From an uncultured Clostridia bacterium (GTDB lineage: Bacteria; Bacillota; Clostridia; TANB77; CAG-465): a stretch of 64,000 bases of DNA. Where the stretch lies: contig CAKPOO010000006.1 in NCBI GenBank assembly GCA_934169925.1, forward strand, positions 1 to 64,000. Direction: 5' to 3'. How positions within the stretch are numbered: the first letter of the stretch is position 1; each line of letters opens with the position of its first letter. The notes under the pieces were generated by a model. It was not told where the DNA came from. It saw nothing but the letters and a program-made list of their open reading frames with translations, and did not search any database. A program made the translations under genes and the position numbers. Positions 43,692 to 53,536 of this stretch are shown piece by piece.

Positions 43692-43808
43692 ATTAATACA
43701 TAATCTTACTTTATTTTTGCATAAATAAGTAGAAAAATGTTTTTCCTTTTGGTATCATATATTTAAGATGTAATATATATGTAGTATATATTTTTTAAGA
43801 GGTGTTTT

Positions 43809-46403
43809 ATGGAAAGATCAAAAGAACAAATAGAAGTAGATGAGTTAGTAAAAAAGGCACAAGAGGCTGAAATAGGGTATAAAGACTTAACTCAAGAACA
43901 AATTGATGAAATAGTAAAACAAATGGCAATTGCAGCACAAGAAAATCATATGTTGCTTGCAAAAGCTGCTGTTGAAGAGACAAAAAGAGGAGTTTATGAA
44001 GATAAAATAACTAAGAATTTATTTGCATCTGAATATATTTATCATAATATAAAATACGACAAAACAGTTGGAATAATAAGTAGCAATGAACAAGAAGGAT
44101 ATGATATTGTTGCAGAACCAGTTGGAATTATCGCTGGAGTTACACCAGTTACAAATCCTACATCAACTACAATATATAAATCTTTAATAGCTGTAAAAAC
44201 AAAAAATCCAATAATTTTTGGATTTCATCCATCAGCACAAAAATGTAGCGTAATGGCTGCTAAAATTGTAAGAGATGCCGCTATAAAAGCAGGAGCTCCA
44301 GAAGGTTGTATTTTGTGGATTGAACATCCATCCTTACTTGCTACAAGTACTTTAATGCAACATAAAGATGTAAAAATTATTCTAGCAACAGGTGGAGCAG
44401 GAATGGTAAAATCAGCTTATTCTTGTGGTAAACCTGCACTTGGAGTTGGTCCTGGTAATGTTCCATGTTATATAAATAAAACAGCAAATTTAAGACAAAG
44501 TTGTACTGATGTTGTGCTATCTAAAACTTTTGATAATGGTATGATTTGTGCATCTGAACAATCAGTTATAGTAGATAAAGAAATTTCAAAAGAATTTGAA
44601 GATATTATGAAAGAATATGGTTGTTATTTCTTAAATGAAGATGAAACAAAAAAATTAGAAAAATATGCTATAAAAAAAGATAATGGTAAAGTAAATATTA
44701 ATGCAGACATTGTTGGACAAAGTGCATATACTATCGCTACAAATGCTGGTATAAAAGTAAAAGAAGATACAAAGATATTAATTGCAAAGATTGATGGAGT
44801 TGGCGATAAATATCCATTATCAAGAGAAAAATTAAGTCCAATACTTGCGTATTATATAGTAAAAAATGAAGATGAAGGAATAGAACTTGCAAAAAAATTA
44901 TTAGATTATGGAGGACTTGGACATTCTGCTGCTATACATGTAAATGATGATAAAGTTTTAAAGAAATTTGAACTTGAATTAAAAGCAGGAAGAATAATAG
45001 TAAACTCTCCATCAACTCATGGTGGTATAGGAGATATATATAACACATATACTCCAGCTTTAACTTTAGGTTGTGGTACGTTTGGTGGAAATACAACAAC
45101 TGATAATATTTCTACATCAAATTTAATAAATTTAAAAAGAGTAGCAAAGAGGAAAGTAAATATGCAATGGTTTAAAGTTCCAGAAAAAATATATTTTGAA
45201 AGAGGTTCAATATCATACTTAAAGGTGATGAAAGATATATCAAAAGTGTTTATAGTTACAGATGAAACTATGAGATCTCTTGGTTATGTTGATAAGATAC
45301 TATATGAGTTAAGAAGCAGAAAAGATAAAGTTCATTGCGAAATTTTTTCACAAGTAGAACCAGATCCATCATTTGAAACACTAAAAAGAGGTGTTGCTAA
45401 AATGTTAGAGTTTAAACCTGATTGTATAATAGCTCTTGGTGGTGGTAGTGCAATGGATGCTGCAAAAGGGATGTGGCTTTTATATGAGCAGCCAGAGGTC
45501 GATTTAAGTGCACTTAAAAACAAATTTGTTGATATAAGAAAAAGATCATACAAAATTGAAGATTTAGGAAAAAAAGCAAAGCTTGTTGCTATTCCAACAA
45601 CAAGTGGGACTGGATCAGAAGTAACATCATTTGCTGTTATTTCTGATAAAGAAAAAAATATAAAATATCCATTTACAGATTATGCTCTTCTTCCTAATAT
45701 TGCAATTGTTGATCCAGATCTTGTTTCAAGTTTACCCAAAACAGCAGTTGCAGACACAGGAATGGACGTATTAACACATGCAATTGAAGCATATGTTTCA
45801 AACATGGCCTCTGATTATACAGATGGATTAGCTATAAAAGCTATTGAACTTGTATTTGAATATTTAATAAGATCATACAAAGATGCAAATGATAAAGAAG
45901 CAAGAGAAAAGATGCATAATGCAAGTACTATTGCAGGTATGGCTTTTTCAAATGCGTTTTTAGGATTAAATCATAGTATTGCTCATAAAATTGGTGGTGA
46001 ATACCACGTTCCACATGGTAGAGCAAATGCAATTTTACTTCCATATGTTATAAAATATAATGCAACAATGCCAAGTAAATTTGTATCATTTCCAAAATAT
46101 GATCATTATATTGCAGCAGATAGGTATGCAGATATAGCTAGAAGATTAGGCCTTAAAGCAAGAACAACAGAAGAAGGAGTTAATTCGCTAATAAAGGCTA
46201 TACAAAATATGATGAAAGAAATGAATATGATAAGTTCTTTTAAAGAATTTGGAATAGATGAAAAATTATATATTGATAATTTAGATTTACTTGCTGATAG
46301 ATCATTTGAAGACCAATGTACAACAGCAAATCCTAAATTACCTTTAGTATCAGAAATAAAACAAATATTAATTGATTCATATTATGGAAATGAAATAATT
46401 TAA
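43809..46403 (+). CDS. adhE: Bifunctional acetaldehyde-CoA/alcohol dehydrogenase
   Basis: Converts acetyl-CoA to ethanol in two NADH-using steps to regenerate NAD in fermentation. The 864-residue fusion has an N-terminal aldehyde dehydrogenase domain with the catalytic cysteine in FDNGMICASEQS, a linker near 440, and a C-terminal iron alcohol dehydrogenase with ALGGGSAMDAAKGMW and metal histidines in AFLGLNHSIAHKIGGEYHVPHG. AGAGGTG precedes the ATG. AdhE polymerises into spirosomes in other bacteria. No Rex-type operator was obvious upstream. Confidence 0.98.
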   Translation: MERSKEQIEVDELVKKAQEAEIGYKDLTQEQIDEIVKQMAIAAQENHMLLAKAAVEETKRGVYEDKITKNLFASEYIYHNIKYDKTVGIISSNEQEGYDIVAEPVGIIAGVTPVTNPTSTTIYKSLIAVKTKNPIIFGFHPSAQKCSVMAAKIVRDAAIKAGAPEGCILWIEHPSLLATSTLMQHKDVKIILATGGAGMVKSAYSCGKPALGVGPGNVPCYINKTANLRQSCTDVVLSKTFDNGMICASEQSVIVDKEISKEFEDIMKEYGCYFLNEDETKKLEKYAIKKDNGKVNINADIVGQSAYTIATNAGIKVKEDTKILIAKIDGVGDKYPLSREKLSPILAYYIVKNEDEGIELAKKLLDYGGLGHSAAIHVNDDKVLKKFELELKAGRIIVNSPSTHGGIGDIYNTYTPALTLGCGTFGGNTTTDNISTSNLINLKRVAKRKVNMQWFKVPEKIYFERGSISYLKVMKDISKVFIVTDETMRSLGYVDKILYELRSRKDKVHCEIFSQVEPDPSFETLKRGVAKMLEFKPDCIIALGGGSAMDAAKGMWLLYEQPEVDLSALKNKFVDIRKRSYKIEDLGKKAKLVAIPTTSGTGSEVTSFAVISDKEKNIKYPFTDYALLPNIAIVDPDLVSSLPKTAVADTGMDVLTHAIEAYVSNMASDYTDGLAIKAIELVFEYLIRSYKDANDKEAREKMHNASTIAGMAFSNAFLGLNHSIAHKIGGEYHVPHGRANAILLPYVIKYNATMPSKFVSFPKYDHYIAADRYADIARRLGLKARTTEEGVNSLIKAIQNMMKEMNMISSFKEFGIDEKLYIDNLDLLADRSFEDQCTTANPKLPLVSEIKQILIDSYYGNEII

Positions 46404-46411
46404 TTAAAAGT

Positions 46412-46448
46412 AGAAATCAGTGTATATTACTGATTTCTTTTTTTTTTA
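46412..46448 (+). terminator. Terminator after adhE
   Basis: AGAAATCAGT/ACTGATTTCT, 10 bp, loop GTATATT, then ten T. Confidence 0.9.
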
Positions 46449-46465
46449 ATAAATGCAATATTTGC

Positions 46466-46495
46466 TTGATATATTTGAAAAATTTAGTGTATAAT
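46466..46495 (+). promoter_or_regulatory. Promoter for the gene at 46514
   Basis: TTGATA (46466-46471), 18-bp spacer, TATAAT (46490-46495). Confidence 0.65.
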
Positions 46496-46513
46496 ATCTC
46501 TGAGGTAATATTT

Positions 46514-47782
46514 ATGGGATTATTTGATAGAATAAAAGGCTTTTTCAATAAAAATAAAAGATTAAATGAAGCAACATATAAAAATTATAATGAGTTTTAT
46601 AACCAAAACGGCACAGCACAAATAAATAATTCAAATGATGTAATAGAGCTTGAAGATACAAATGGATTTAAATATAAAATTTCGTTTCAAGATATAGAAA
46701 ATAGAGCTTTAGAAGATGGAAGTAATATTAATTTACAAAAAGCAAGAATGTATATTACAGATAAAAAAGGTACAGCTATTAATTCTTTAAACGGAGAAGA
46801 GTTATTACTAGATCCTCGTCAAGTCGCAGATGAAAAAGGTAATGTGTATACAAATACAAAGTCATATTATGATGCTTTAATATATGATGGTGGAGCGCAA
46901 GAAGTATTAGAATTTTTTAATAAAAAAGGATCTAATTCAAATTATATCGGTTCTCTTGGATATCCTAATAAAGAACATTTTTATGATATGCCAGAAAATG
47001 CAAGAATTAATTATGAAAATGAATATAACAGACTAAAAGATCAACAAACTCAAGAAAGAGCTATGCAAAATGAATATAATAGACAAGATATTAATTCAAA
47101 AAATAATAGAGATTATTTTGAAGCAATGAAAGAAACTTTTGGAAATGATTCAATACTTGTAGCAAGAAGTAATGGAGATCAAAATTTATTATGGTTTGAT
47201 GAAATGGTAACAGCAAATGTACCTGGTTTTGGTCAAAAAACTTTACAAAGTGTTAAATCAAGAAGTAAGGAAACAGGAGAAATAAAGAAATTTTTAGTAG
47301 AACCAGAGTATATGCAAGATGAAAATGGAAATATTCAAAATGTTACTTTACAAAAATATAAAAGTCTTGTTGAAAATGGAGGAGCATCGTATGTTAAAGG
47401 ACTTTTTTATCAAGTTCCAGATAATGAAAATCAAAAATCAGGTCTTTATGTAGGAAAAATAGACTTTGACGAAAATGGTACACCAAAACGTACCAAAGAT
47501 GAAAGATTTGAAAGTATATATTCAAATGTTAACTTAGACTTTAGTAGAGGCTCAATAAGAGAAAATGGTACTGGTAATATGGTATATTCAGATAATCTTA
47601 CAAAAGACTCTTTATTTGAGGGAAATGATATTGATAAAATAGAAATGTATAAAAATACTTTTCAAAATTCATTAAGAAATCAAGTATATACAAATGCTGA
47701 ATATGCACAAAATGGTCAAAATATGCAAGATCAAAGACAAAATTATAAAAGTAGAAATGAATATAATCCATTCACAAAGTAG
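46514..47782 (+). CDS. Unknown Asn/Gln-rich soluble protein
   Basis: A 422-residue protein I do not recognise. It starts MGLFDRIKGFFNKNKR, an amphipathic helix that could touch the membrane, and has two similar segments: IQNVTLQKYKSLVENGGASYVKG near residue 290 and YTNTKSYYDALIYDGGAQEVLEFF near 125, suggesting an internal duplication. Asn and Gln are abundant, and the last 40 residues (NAEYAQNGQNMQDQRQNYK) are low complexity. TGAGGTAAT precedes the ATG. It has its own promoter and terminator. Confidence 0.8.
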   Translation: MGLFDRIKGFFNKNKRLNEATYKNYNEFYNQNGTAQINNSNDVIELEDTNGFKYKISFQDIENRALEDGSNINLQKARMYITDKKGTAINSLNGEELLLDPRQVADEKGNVYTNTKSYYDALIYDGGAQEVLEFFNKKGSNSNYIGSLGYPNKEHFYDMPENARINYENEYNRLKDQQTQERAMQNEYNRQDINSKNNRDYFEAMKETFGNDSILVARSNGDQNLLWFDEMVTANVPGFGQKTLQSVKSRSKETGEIKKFLVEPEYMQDENGNIQNVTLQKYKSLVENGGASYVKGLFYQVPDNENQKSGLYVGKIDFDENGTPKRTKDERFESIYSNVNLDFSRGSIRENGTGNMVYSDNLTKDSLFEGNDIDKIEMYKNTFQNSLRNQVYTNAEYAQNGQNMQDQRQNYKSRNEYNPFTK

Positions 47783-47806
47783 TAGAAATACTACTTTGTT
47801 TTTTTA
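47775..47806 (+). terminator. Terminator with GAAA tetraloop
   Basis: CAAAGTAGTA/TACTACTTTG, 10 bp, loop GAAA, then T-rich. It overlaps the stop codon of the unknown gene. Confidence 0.9.
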
Positions 47807-47858
47807 TTGATATATCAATATTTACGTATGAATATGTAATATTTTTGTAAAAATAATA

Positions 47859-47887
47859 TTGACTTTTTATGGTGATAATAATATAAT
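47859..47887 (+). promoter_or_regulatory. Promoter of the MarR-ABC operon
   Basis: TTGACT (47859-47864), 17-bp spacer, TATAAT (47882-47887). Confidence 0.8.
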
Positions 47888-47906
47888 TGTTAGGCAACTT
47901 ACAATT
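47885..47906. promoter_or_regulatory. Probable MarR operator over the promoter start
   Basis: A 22-bp inverted repeat of the form AATTGTnAGnnnnCTnACAATT that overlaps the -10 and the expected start point. Placement suits autorepression by the MarR protein encoded next. Confidence 0.6.
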
Positions 47907-47916
47907 AGGAGGTAAA

Positions 47917-48360
47917 ATGGAAAAAAATTTATCTTTGAAGATTAAAATTTTAAATCAGCATATCTTGAAATTTGTTTGTAAAAAATCAAATAATTCTGAT
48001 GAATTTAAGAAATTAACTCCTATTCAAGCAAGAATTATTAAGTACATGGCATCAAATAAAGAAAAAACAATTTATCAATGTGACCTTGAAAAATACTTAA
48101 AAGTATCAAGAGCAACATTATCAGATGTTTTGAAAACTATGGAAAAAAATAACATTATTAAAAGAGCTGTAGCCAGTAATGATGCTAGAAAAAGGGAGAT
48201 AATACTTACTGAAAAAAGTAAAGAATTTCATGAAAAAGTAAATAGTAGTTTAAATGAAATTAATGCTATTTTAGAAAAAAACTTAAATGAAGAAGAATTA
48301 AAAAATTTTTCAAACATAATAGATATTATGATTAATAATTTAGAAGAGGAGGAGAAATGA
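47917..48360 (+). CDS. MarR-family transcriptional regulator
   Basis: A 147-residue winged-helix regulator: LTPIQARIIKYMASN, the recognition segment QCDLEKYLKVSRATLSDVLKTMEKNNII and the wing AVASNDARKREIILTEKS. MarR proteins usually repress an adjacent efflux operon and release DNA when they bind a ligand. ATG 47917 follows AGGAGGTAAA; the TTG at 47887 lies in the promoter. Its TGA overlaps the next ATG, binding it to the ABC exporter genes. Confidence 0.92.
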   Translation: MEKNLSLKIKILNQHILKFVCKKSNNSDEFKKLTPIQARIIKYMASNKEKTIYQCDLEKYLKVSRATLSDVLKTMEKNNIIKRAVASNDARKREIILTEKSKEFHEKVNSSLNEINAILEKNLNEEELKNFSNIIDIMINNLEEEEK

Positions 48361-50120
48361 TAAAAATATTAAAGAATTTTACTAAAAAAGATTGGTTAAT
48401 TATATTAATTTGTATAGCTTTAATTTGTGGTCAAGTATTTTTTGATCTAAAGCTACCAGATTATATGTCAGAAATAACAAAACTTGTACAATCAGATAAT
48501 ACAAAAATTGGAAGTGTTATAGAACAAGGTGCATACATGCTAGGTTGTGCTGGTGCAAGCTTATTACTTGCTGTTTTTGTTGGATATCTTGCATCATTTA
48601 TATCAGCTACTTTATCAATGAGAATAAGAAGAAAATTATTTTCAAAAGTAGAATCATTTAGTATGGAAGAAATGAACAAGTTTAGTGTAAGTAGTTTAAT
48701 AACAAGAACAACAAACGATATTACTCAAATTCAAATGTTTATTTCAATGGGACTACAAATGTTAATAAAAGCTCCTATTACTGCAGTTTGGGCAGTATTA
48801 AAAATACTAAATAAAAGTTGGCAATGGAGTGCAATTACAGCAGTTGCAGTGCTTGTAATGCTTTGTACAATTTCATTTTTATTAATTGCAGTATTTCCAA
48901 ACTTTAAAAAAGTTCAAAAATTACTTGATAAAGTAAACAGAGTAACAAGAGAAAATTTAACAGGTATTAGAGTTGTAAGAGCTTTTAATGCAGAAAAATA
49001 TCAAGAAGAAAAATTTGAAGTAAGTAACAAAGAACTTACAGATATGCAAATGTTTAACCAAAGATGTTTTAGCATCATGTCACCAATTATGTATATGGTT
49101 TTAAATGTATTAACACTTGCTATATATTTTGTTGGAGCAAAATTAATAGATGGTGCTTTAATGTCAGAGAAAATAGGATTATTTTCAGATATGGTTGTAT
49201 TTTCTTCATACGCAATGCAAGTTATTGCATCATTTATAATGCTTGCACTTATATTTGTAATGTTTCCTAGGGCACAAGTTTCTTCAAAAAGAATAAATGA
49301 AGTTTTAGATTTAGATCCAAGTATTAAAGATGGAAATATTAAACAAATAAGCAGTGGAAAATGTGGAGAAGTTGAGTTCAAAAACGTTTCATTTAAATAT
49401 CCTGATGGAAGTGAAAATGTAATTGAAAATATATCTTTTAAAGCAAATAAAGGTGAAACACTTGCTATAATTGGTGCAACTGGTAGTGGAAAATCTACAT
49501 TAGTAAATTTAATTCCTAGATTTTACGATGCAACAGAAGGTGAAATTTTAGTTGATGGTGTAAATGTAAAAAAATATAATCAAGAATTTTTACACAATAA
49601 AATTGGCTATGTTCCACAAAAAGCAGTACTTTTTAGTGATTCTGTTTTTGAAAATGTTGCATATGGTGAAAATGGTAAAGGAAATAAAAATTTAGATAAA
49701 GTAAAAAAAGCAATTGAAGTTGCACAAGGAAAAGATTTTGTTGAAAGTATGGAAGATAATTACAATGGCCATATTGCACAAGGGGGAACTAACTTATCAG
49801 GTGGTCAAAAACAAAGATTGTCTATAGCTAGGGCAATAGCACGTGATCCAGAAATTTACATTTTTGATGATTCTTTTTCTGCACTTGATTATAAAACTGA
49901 TACTATGCTTAGAAAAGAATTAAAAAAATATACTAAAGATGCTACAAGCATTATTGTTGCTCAAAGAATTGGAACAGTTATGCATGCTGATAAAATAATT
50001 GTTTTAGAAGATGGAAAATGTGTAGGTATGGGAACACATAAAGAATTATTAGAAAAATGTGAAATATATAAAGAAATAGCTTTATCTCAATTAAGTAAGG
50101 AGGAAATTGAAAATGCATGA
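48357..50120 (+). CDS. ABC exporter subunit with degenerate ATPase site (heterodimer half 1)
   Basis: A 587-residue fused transmembrane (six helices, about 1-320) and nucleotide-binding domain. Walker A GATGSGKST and signature LSGGQKQRLSIARA are normal, but the Walker B reads IYIFDDSFSALD, with Asp in place of the catalytic Glu, and the switch His is Gln (VAQRIGTV). These are the marks of the non-catalytic half of a heterodimeric type IV exporter. Overlaps the next ABC gene by eight bases and marR by four. Substrate unknown; multidrug or peptide export is usual. Confidence 0.93.
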   Translation: MIKILKNFTKKDWLIILICIALICGQVFFDLKLPDYMSEITKLVQSDNTKIGSVIEQGAYMLGCAGASLLLAVFVGYLASFISATLSMRIRRKLFSKVESFSMEEMNKFSVSSLITRTTNDITQIQMFISMGLQMLIKAPITAVWAVLKILNKSWQWSAITAVAVLVMLCTISFLLIAVFPNFKKVQKLLDKVNRVTRENLTGIRVVRAFNAEKYQEEKFEVSNKELTDMQMFNQRCFSIMSPIMYMVLNVLTLAIYFVGAKLIDGALMSEKIGLFSDMVVFSSYAMQVIASFIMLALIFVMFPRAQVSSKRINEVLDLDPSIKDGNIKQISSGKCGEVEFKNVSFKYPDGSENVIENISFKANKGETLAIIGATGSGKSTLVNLIPRFYDATEGEILVDGVNVKKYNQEFLHNKIGYVPQKAVLFSDSVFENVAYGENGKGNKNLDKVKKAIEVAQGKDFVESMEDNYNGHIAQGGTNLSGGQKQRLSIARAIARDPEIYIFDDSFSALDYKTDTMLRKELKKYTKDATSIIVAQRIGTVMHADKIIVLEDGKCVGMGTHKELLEKCEIYKEIALSQLSKEEIENA

Positions 50121-52347
50121 TGAAAAAAATGAACATGTAAGTAGACATCGTGGACCAATGGGCGGACCTCCTGGTGGTAAAGGAGAAAAACCAAAAAACA
50201 CAAAAGAAGCATTATCTAAATTAATTAATTATTCAAGAAACTTTTTGCCAGTAATAATAATTGCATTAATTTGTGCAGCAGCTGGTGCTATATTTTCAAT
50301 AATTGGACCAAATAAATTAAGTGATTTGGCCGATGAAATAGGAAATGGTATTGTTCTTAATATTGATAATTTTAAAACTATACAAGAAAGTATTCAAAAT
50401 GATTTAAGTAAAGAAAATATTGAAAATAAATCAAAACAAATTATGATTAATTCAACAATTGATGGTGTTGAAATTTTACCTGAAGATAAAATAGCTTTTA
50501 TGGAATTAATGAGTAAAATGTCAGAAGCTACTGATAGTGACAAAGAAAAATTTTCTTCTATAGAATCTTTACCAGATAGTATAAAACAAATATTATTACC
50601 AAAAATTGTTATTGATAATCTAGAAATAACAACAGAAGACAAACTTGATTTAATAGAAAAAATGAGTACACTTAATAAAGATGAATTGTCAGATTCAACA
50701 AAAATTTACAAAATAGTAGATGATTTATCTGATAATTTAAAAAGTGTTATAAAACCCAAAATTAATTTTGATGTTATAAAGAAAATTACAATGTTTTTAG
50801 TTACAGTGTATGTACTCAGTGCACTTGCTAACTTTACTCAAAGCTTTATAATGGCAACTGTTGCAAATAAAATTGCAAAAAAATTAAGAACTAACATATC
50901 TGAAAAAATTAATAAATTGCCACTTAGATATTTTGATAAACATTCATATGGTGATGTTTTATCAAGAGTAACAAATGATGTTGATTTAGTTGGTCAATCT
51001 ATATCACAAAGTTTAGGAACTTTTGTATCTGCAATTACTTTATTTATTGGTTCTATTATTATGATGGTCTATACTAATGGAATAATGGCAGTTACTGCAA
51101 TTTTAAGTTCTGCAATTGGTTTTGCTTTTATGGGATTTATACTTGGAAAATCTCAAAAATATTTTACTGCAAGACAAACTGAACTTGGTAAAATGAATGG
51201 ACATATTGAAGAAGTATATTCAGGATATAATGTTGTAAAAGTATATAATGGAAATAAAAAAGCAGATAAAAAATTTGATGAATTAAATAAAAAATTATTT
51301 GAATGTAATAGAAAAAGTCAATTCTTATCAGGATTAATGCCACCTTTAATGAACTTTATAGGTAACTTTAGTTATGTTGCAGTATGTATTGTTGGTGCTT
51401 TATTAGTAATGAATGGAAATATATCTTTTGGTGTAATTGTTGCCTTTATGGTTTATGTTAGATTATTTACTAATCCATTATCACAAATTGCACAAGGCTT
51501 AACAAGTTTACAAAGTGCACTTGCAAGTTCTGAAAGAGTTTTTGAATTTATAGATGAAGCAGAAATGCTTGATGAAAGCGATAAAAAAATTAGATTAGAA
51601 AAAGAAAATGTAAAAGGAAAGATTGAATTTGAACATGTAAAATTTCAATATGATAATAATCCAAATCCTACAATACTTGATTTTTCTGCTATTGCAAAAC
51701 CTGGTCAAAAAATTGCAATTGTTGGCCCTACAGGTGCAGGAAAAACAACTCTTGTAAACCTTATAATGAAATTTTATGAATTAACAGATGGAAAAATCAA
51801 AATTGATGGAATTTCAAATAAAGATTTAACAAGAGAAAATATACATGATCTATTTATTATGGTTTTACAAGATACTTGGTTATTTGAAGGAACTTTAAGA
51901 GAAAATATTGTGTATAACCAAAAGAATGTAAAAGATGAAACAGTAATGCAAATATGTAAAATGATTGGATTAGAGCATTTTGTAAAATCTTTACCTCATG
52001 GACTTGATACTGAAATTAATGATTCAGAAAGTGTAAGTAGTGGTCAAAGACAGTTAATAACTATAGCACGTGGTATGATAAAAAATGCACCATTTTTAAT
52101 ACTTGATGAAGCAACTTCAAATGTTGATACAAGAACTGAAGAAGTTGTTCAAAAAGCAATGGATAAATTAACAGAAGGTAGAACTTCATTTATCATAGCA
52201 CATAGATTATCTACTATAAAAAATGCAGATTTAATTTTAGTTATAAAAGATGGAAATATTATTGAACAAGGAAATCATGAAGAATTATTAAAGAAAAATG
52301 GCTTTTATGCTGATTTATATAATTCTCAATTTGAAGATGTTGGATAA
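50113..52347 (+). CDS. ABC exporter subunit with catalytic ATPase site and large outer insert (heterodimer half 2)
   Basis: A 744-residue partner. It has the catalytic Glu (FLILDEATSNVD) and switch His (IAHRLST), while its signature is altered (SVSSGQRQL), as expected opposite the degenerate partner site. After a glycine-rich start (RGPMGGPPGGKG) and helix 1, about 145 residues of charged sequence (roughly 75-220) precede helix 2, giving a probable extracellular domain absent from the partner. ATG 50113 is nine bases from AAGGAGG; the TTG at 50107 is too close. Confidence 0.93.
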   Translation: MHDEKNEHVSRHRGPMGGPPGGKGEKPKNTKEALSKLINYSRNFLPVIIIALICAAAGAIFSIIGPNKLSDLADEIGNGIVLNIDNFKTIQESIQNDLSKENIENKSKQIMINSTIDGVEILPEDKIAFMELMSKMSEATDSDKEKFSSIESLPDSIKQILLPKIVIDNLEITTEDKLDLIEKMSTLNKDELSDSTKIYKIVDDLSDNLKSVIKPKINFDVIKKITMFLVTVYVLSALANFTQSFIMATVANKIAKKLRTNISEKINKLPLRYFDKHSYGDVLSRVTNDVDLVGQSISQSLGTFVSAITLFIGSIIMMVYTNGIMAVTAILSSAIGFAFMGFILGKSQKYFTARQTELGKMNGHIEEVYSGYNVVKVYNGNKKADKKFDELNKKLFECNRKSQFLSGLMPPLMNFIGNFSYVAVCIVGALLVMNGNISFGVIVAFMVYVRLFTNPLSQIAQGLTSLQSALASSERVFEFIDEAEMLDESDKKIRLEKENVKGKIEFEHVKFQYDNNPNPTILDFSAIAKPGQKIAIVGPTGAGKTTLVNLIMKFYELTDGKIKIDGISNKDLTRENIHDLFIMVLQDTWLFEGTLRENIVYNQKNVKDETVMQICKMIGLEHFVKSLPHGLDTEINDSESVSSGQRQLITIARGMIKNAPFLILDEATSNVDTRTEEVVQKAMDKLTEGRTSFIIAHRLSTIKNADLILVIKDGNIIEQGNHEELLKKNGFYADLYNSQFEDVG

Positions 52348-52352
52348 TATGA

Positions 52353-52396
52353 AAAAAGGAATATATTAACAATTTGTTAATATATTCTTTTTTTTA
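52353..52396 (+). terminator. Terminator of the MarR-ABC operon
   Basis: GAATATATTAACA/TGTTAATATATTC, 13 bp, followed by nine T. Confidence 0.9.
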
Positions 52397-52432
52397 TCAA
52401 AAAAATAGTATATAATGTAGATGGTGAGTTTA

Positions 52433-53476
52433 ATGGAAAAAGAAGAGTTAAAACAAAAAAATGAAAATATAAAAAATAAAATAAGTAAATCAAAATTAAT
52501 AATAAAAATAATAGTAATAATACTTGTTATAATATTAGTTATTTTTGGATCAATTGCTACTTTTGTATATAGTAAGTTAAATAAATTAAAATATCAAAAT
52601 TTATCAAATGATGTTAATATATACAAAAATGATATGACTGAAAATGAAGCACTTGATGAAGATGATATAAAAGGTGTTACAACTTTTGTACTTATGGGAG
52701 CAGATGGAAATGATGACGAGTCTACAAATAGATCTGATACTATAATGCTATTTACAATAAATGCAAACAAAAAAACACTGTCTTTAATAACTATACCAAG
52801 AGATTCTTTTGTATATATTCCACAACTTGCAACTTGGACAAAAATAAATGGTGCATATTATCATGGAGGACCTGAATATTTATTATCAACAATTAACTAT
52901 AATTTTGGCTTAAATGTAGATAAATATGCTGCAATAGATGTACAAAATTTAATATATGTAATTGATTATTTAGGTGGTGTTGATGTTACAATAACTCAAG
53001 CTGAAATGAATTATATTAATAATAATCAGTACATAAAGGCTTTAAAATATTCAGGACATCAATATAAAGCTCTAAGCAGTTATGGAAATGTTACTTTAAA
53101 TGGAGATCAAGCTTTAACACATTTAAGAAATAGAGCAGATGAAAATATGGATTATGGAAGAGAAAAAAGAAATAGAGATATAATTGAATCTTTAACAAAG
53201 AAAATTTCAAATTTGGAAACTTCTAAGATTTTAGATTTTCTTGATGTAGTTTTACCCAAAATTACAACAAATGTTAATGTAACTGAATACCTTTCAGTTA
53301 TATATGATGTACTAAAAAATAAAAATTCATATTTAAAAAATATAACATCTGTTCAAGTACCTAATACTTCATATTGTCATGACGAATATACATGGGATGG
53401 AGTATGGTGCTTAGGAATAGATTTTGATAAAGCAAAGATTGATTTTATAAAATACATATATGGAGTGGAAGAATAA
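52433..53476 (+). CDS. LytR-CpsA-Psr family wall-polymer ligase
   Basis: LCP proteins move teichoic acid or capsule polymers from lipid carriers onto peptidoglycan. The 347 residues have one N-terminal helix (about 24-50), then the outer LCP domain: the Asp/Arg-rich NRSDTIMLF, SLITIPRDSFVYIP, YLGGVDVTI and THLRNRADENMDYGREKRNRDII, including the arginines that hold the pyrophosphate. ATG 52433 follows GGTGAG; ATG 52421 lies before that site. Monocistronic. Confidence 0.94.
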   Translation: MEKEELKQKNENIKNKISKSKLIIKIIVIILVIILVIFGSIATFVYSKLNKLKYQNLSNDVNIYKNDMTENEALDEDDIKGVTTFVLMGADGNDDESTNRSDTIMLFTINANKKTLSLITIPRDSFVYIPQLATWTKINGAYYHGGPEYLLSTINYNFGLNVDKYAAIDVQNLIYVIDYLGGVDVTITQAEMNYINNNQYIKALKYSGHQYKALSSYGNVTLNGDQALTHLRNRADENMDYGREKRNRDIIESLTKKISNLETSKILDFLDVVLPKITTNVNVTEYLSVIYDVLKNKNSYLKNITSVQVPNTSYCHDEYTWDGVWCLGIDFDKAKIDFIKYIYGVEE

Positions 53477-53523
53477 AAAAAAACTGTATTATAAGTTGTT
53501 TTTACTTATAATACAGTTTTTTT
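53475..53523 (+). terminator. Terminator after the LCP gene
   Basis: A 16-bp stem (AAACTGTATTATAAG and complement) with T tracts on both strands; it can also end the minus-strand SCIFF gene. Confidence 0.85.
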
Positions 53524-53536
53524 AGCAAGAATAGAA

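Noticed and set aside
43570..43808. Rex operator before adhE
   Set aside because: AdhE is often Rex-controlled, but I found no TTGTTAA-N4-TTAACAA-like sequence; the palindrome at 43676 has a different sequence.
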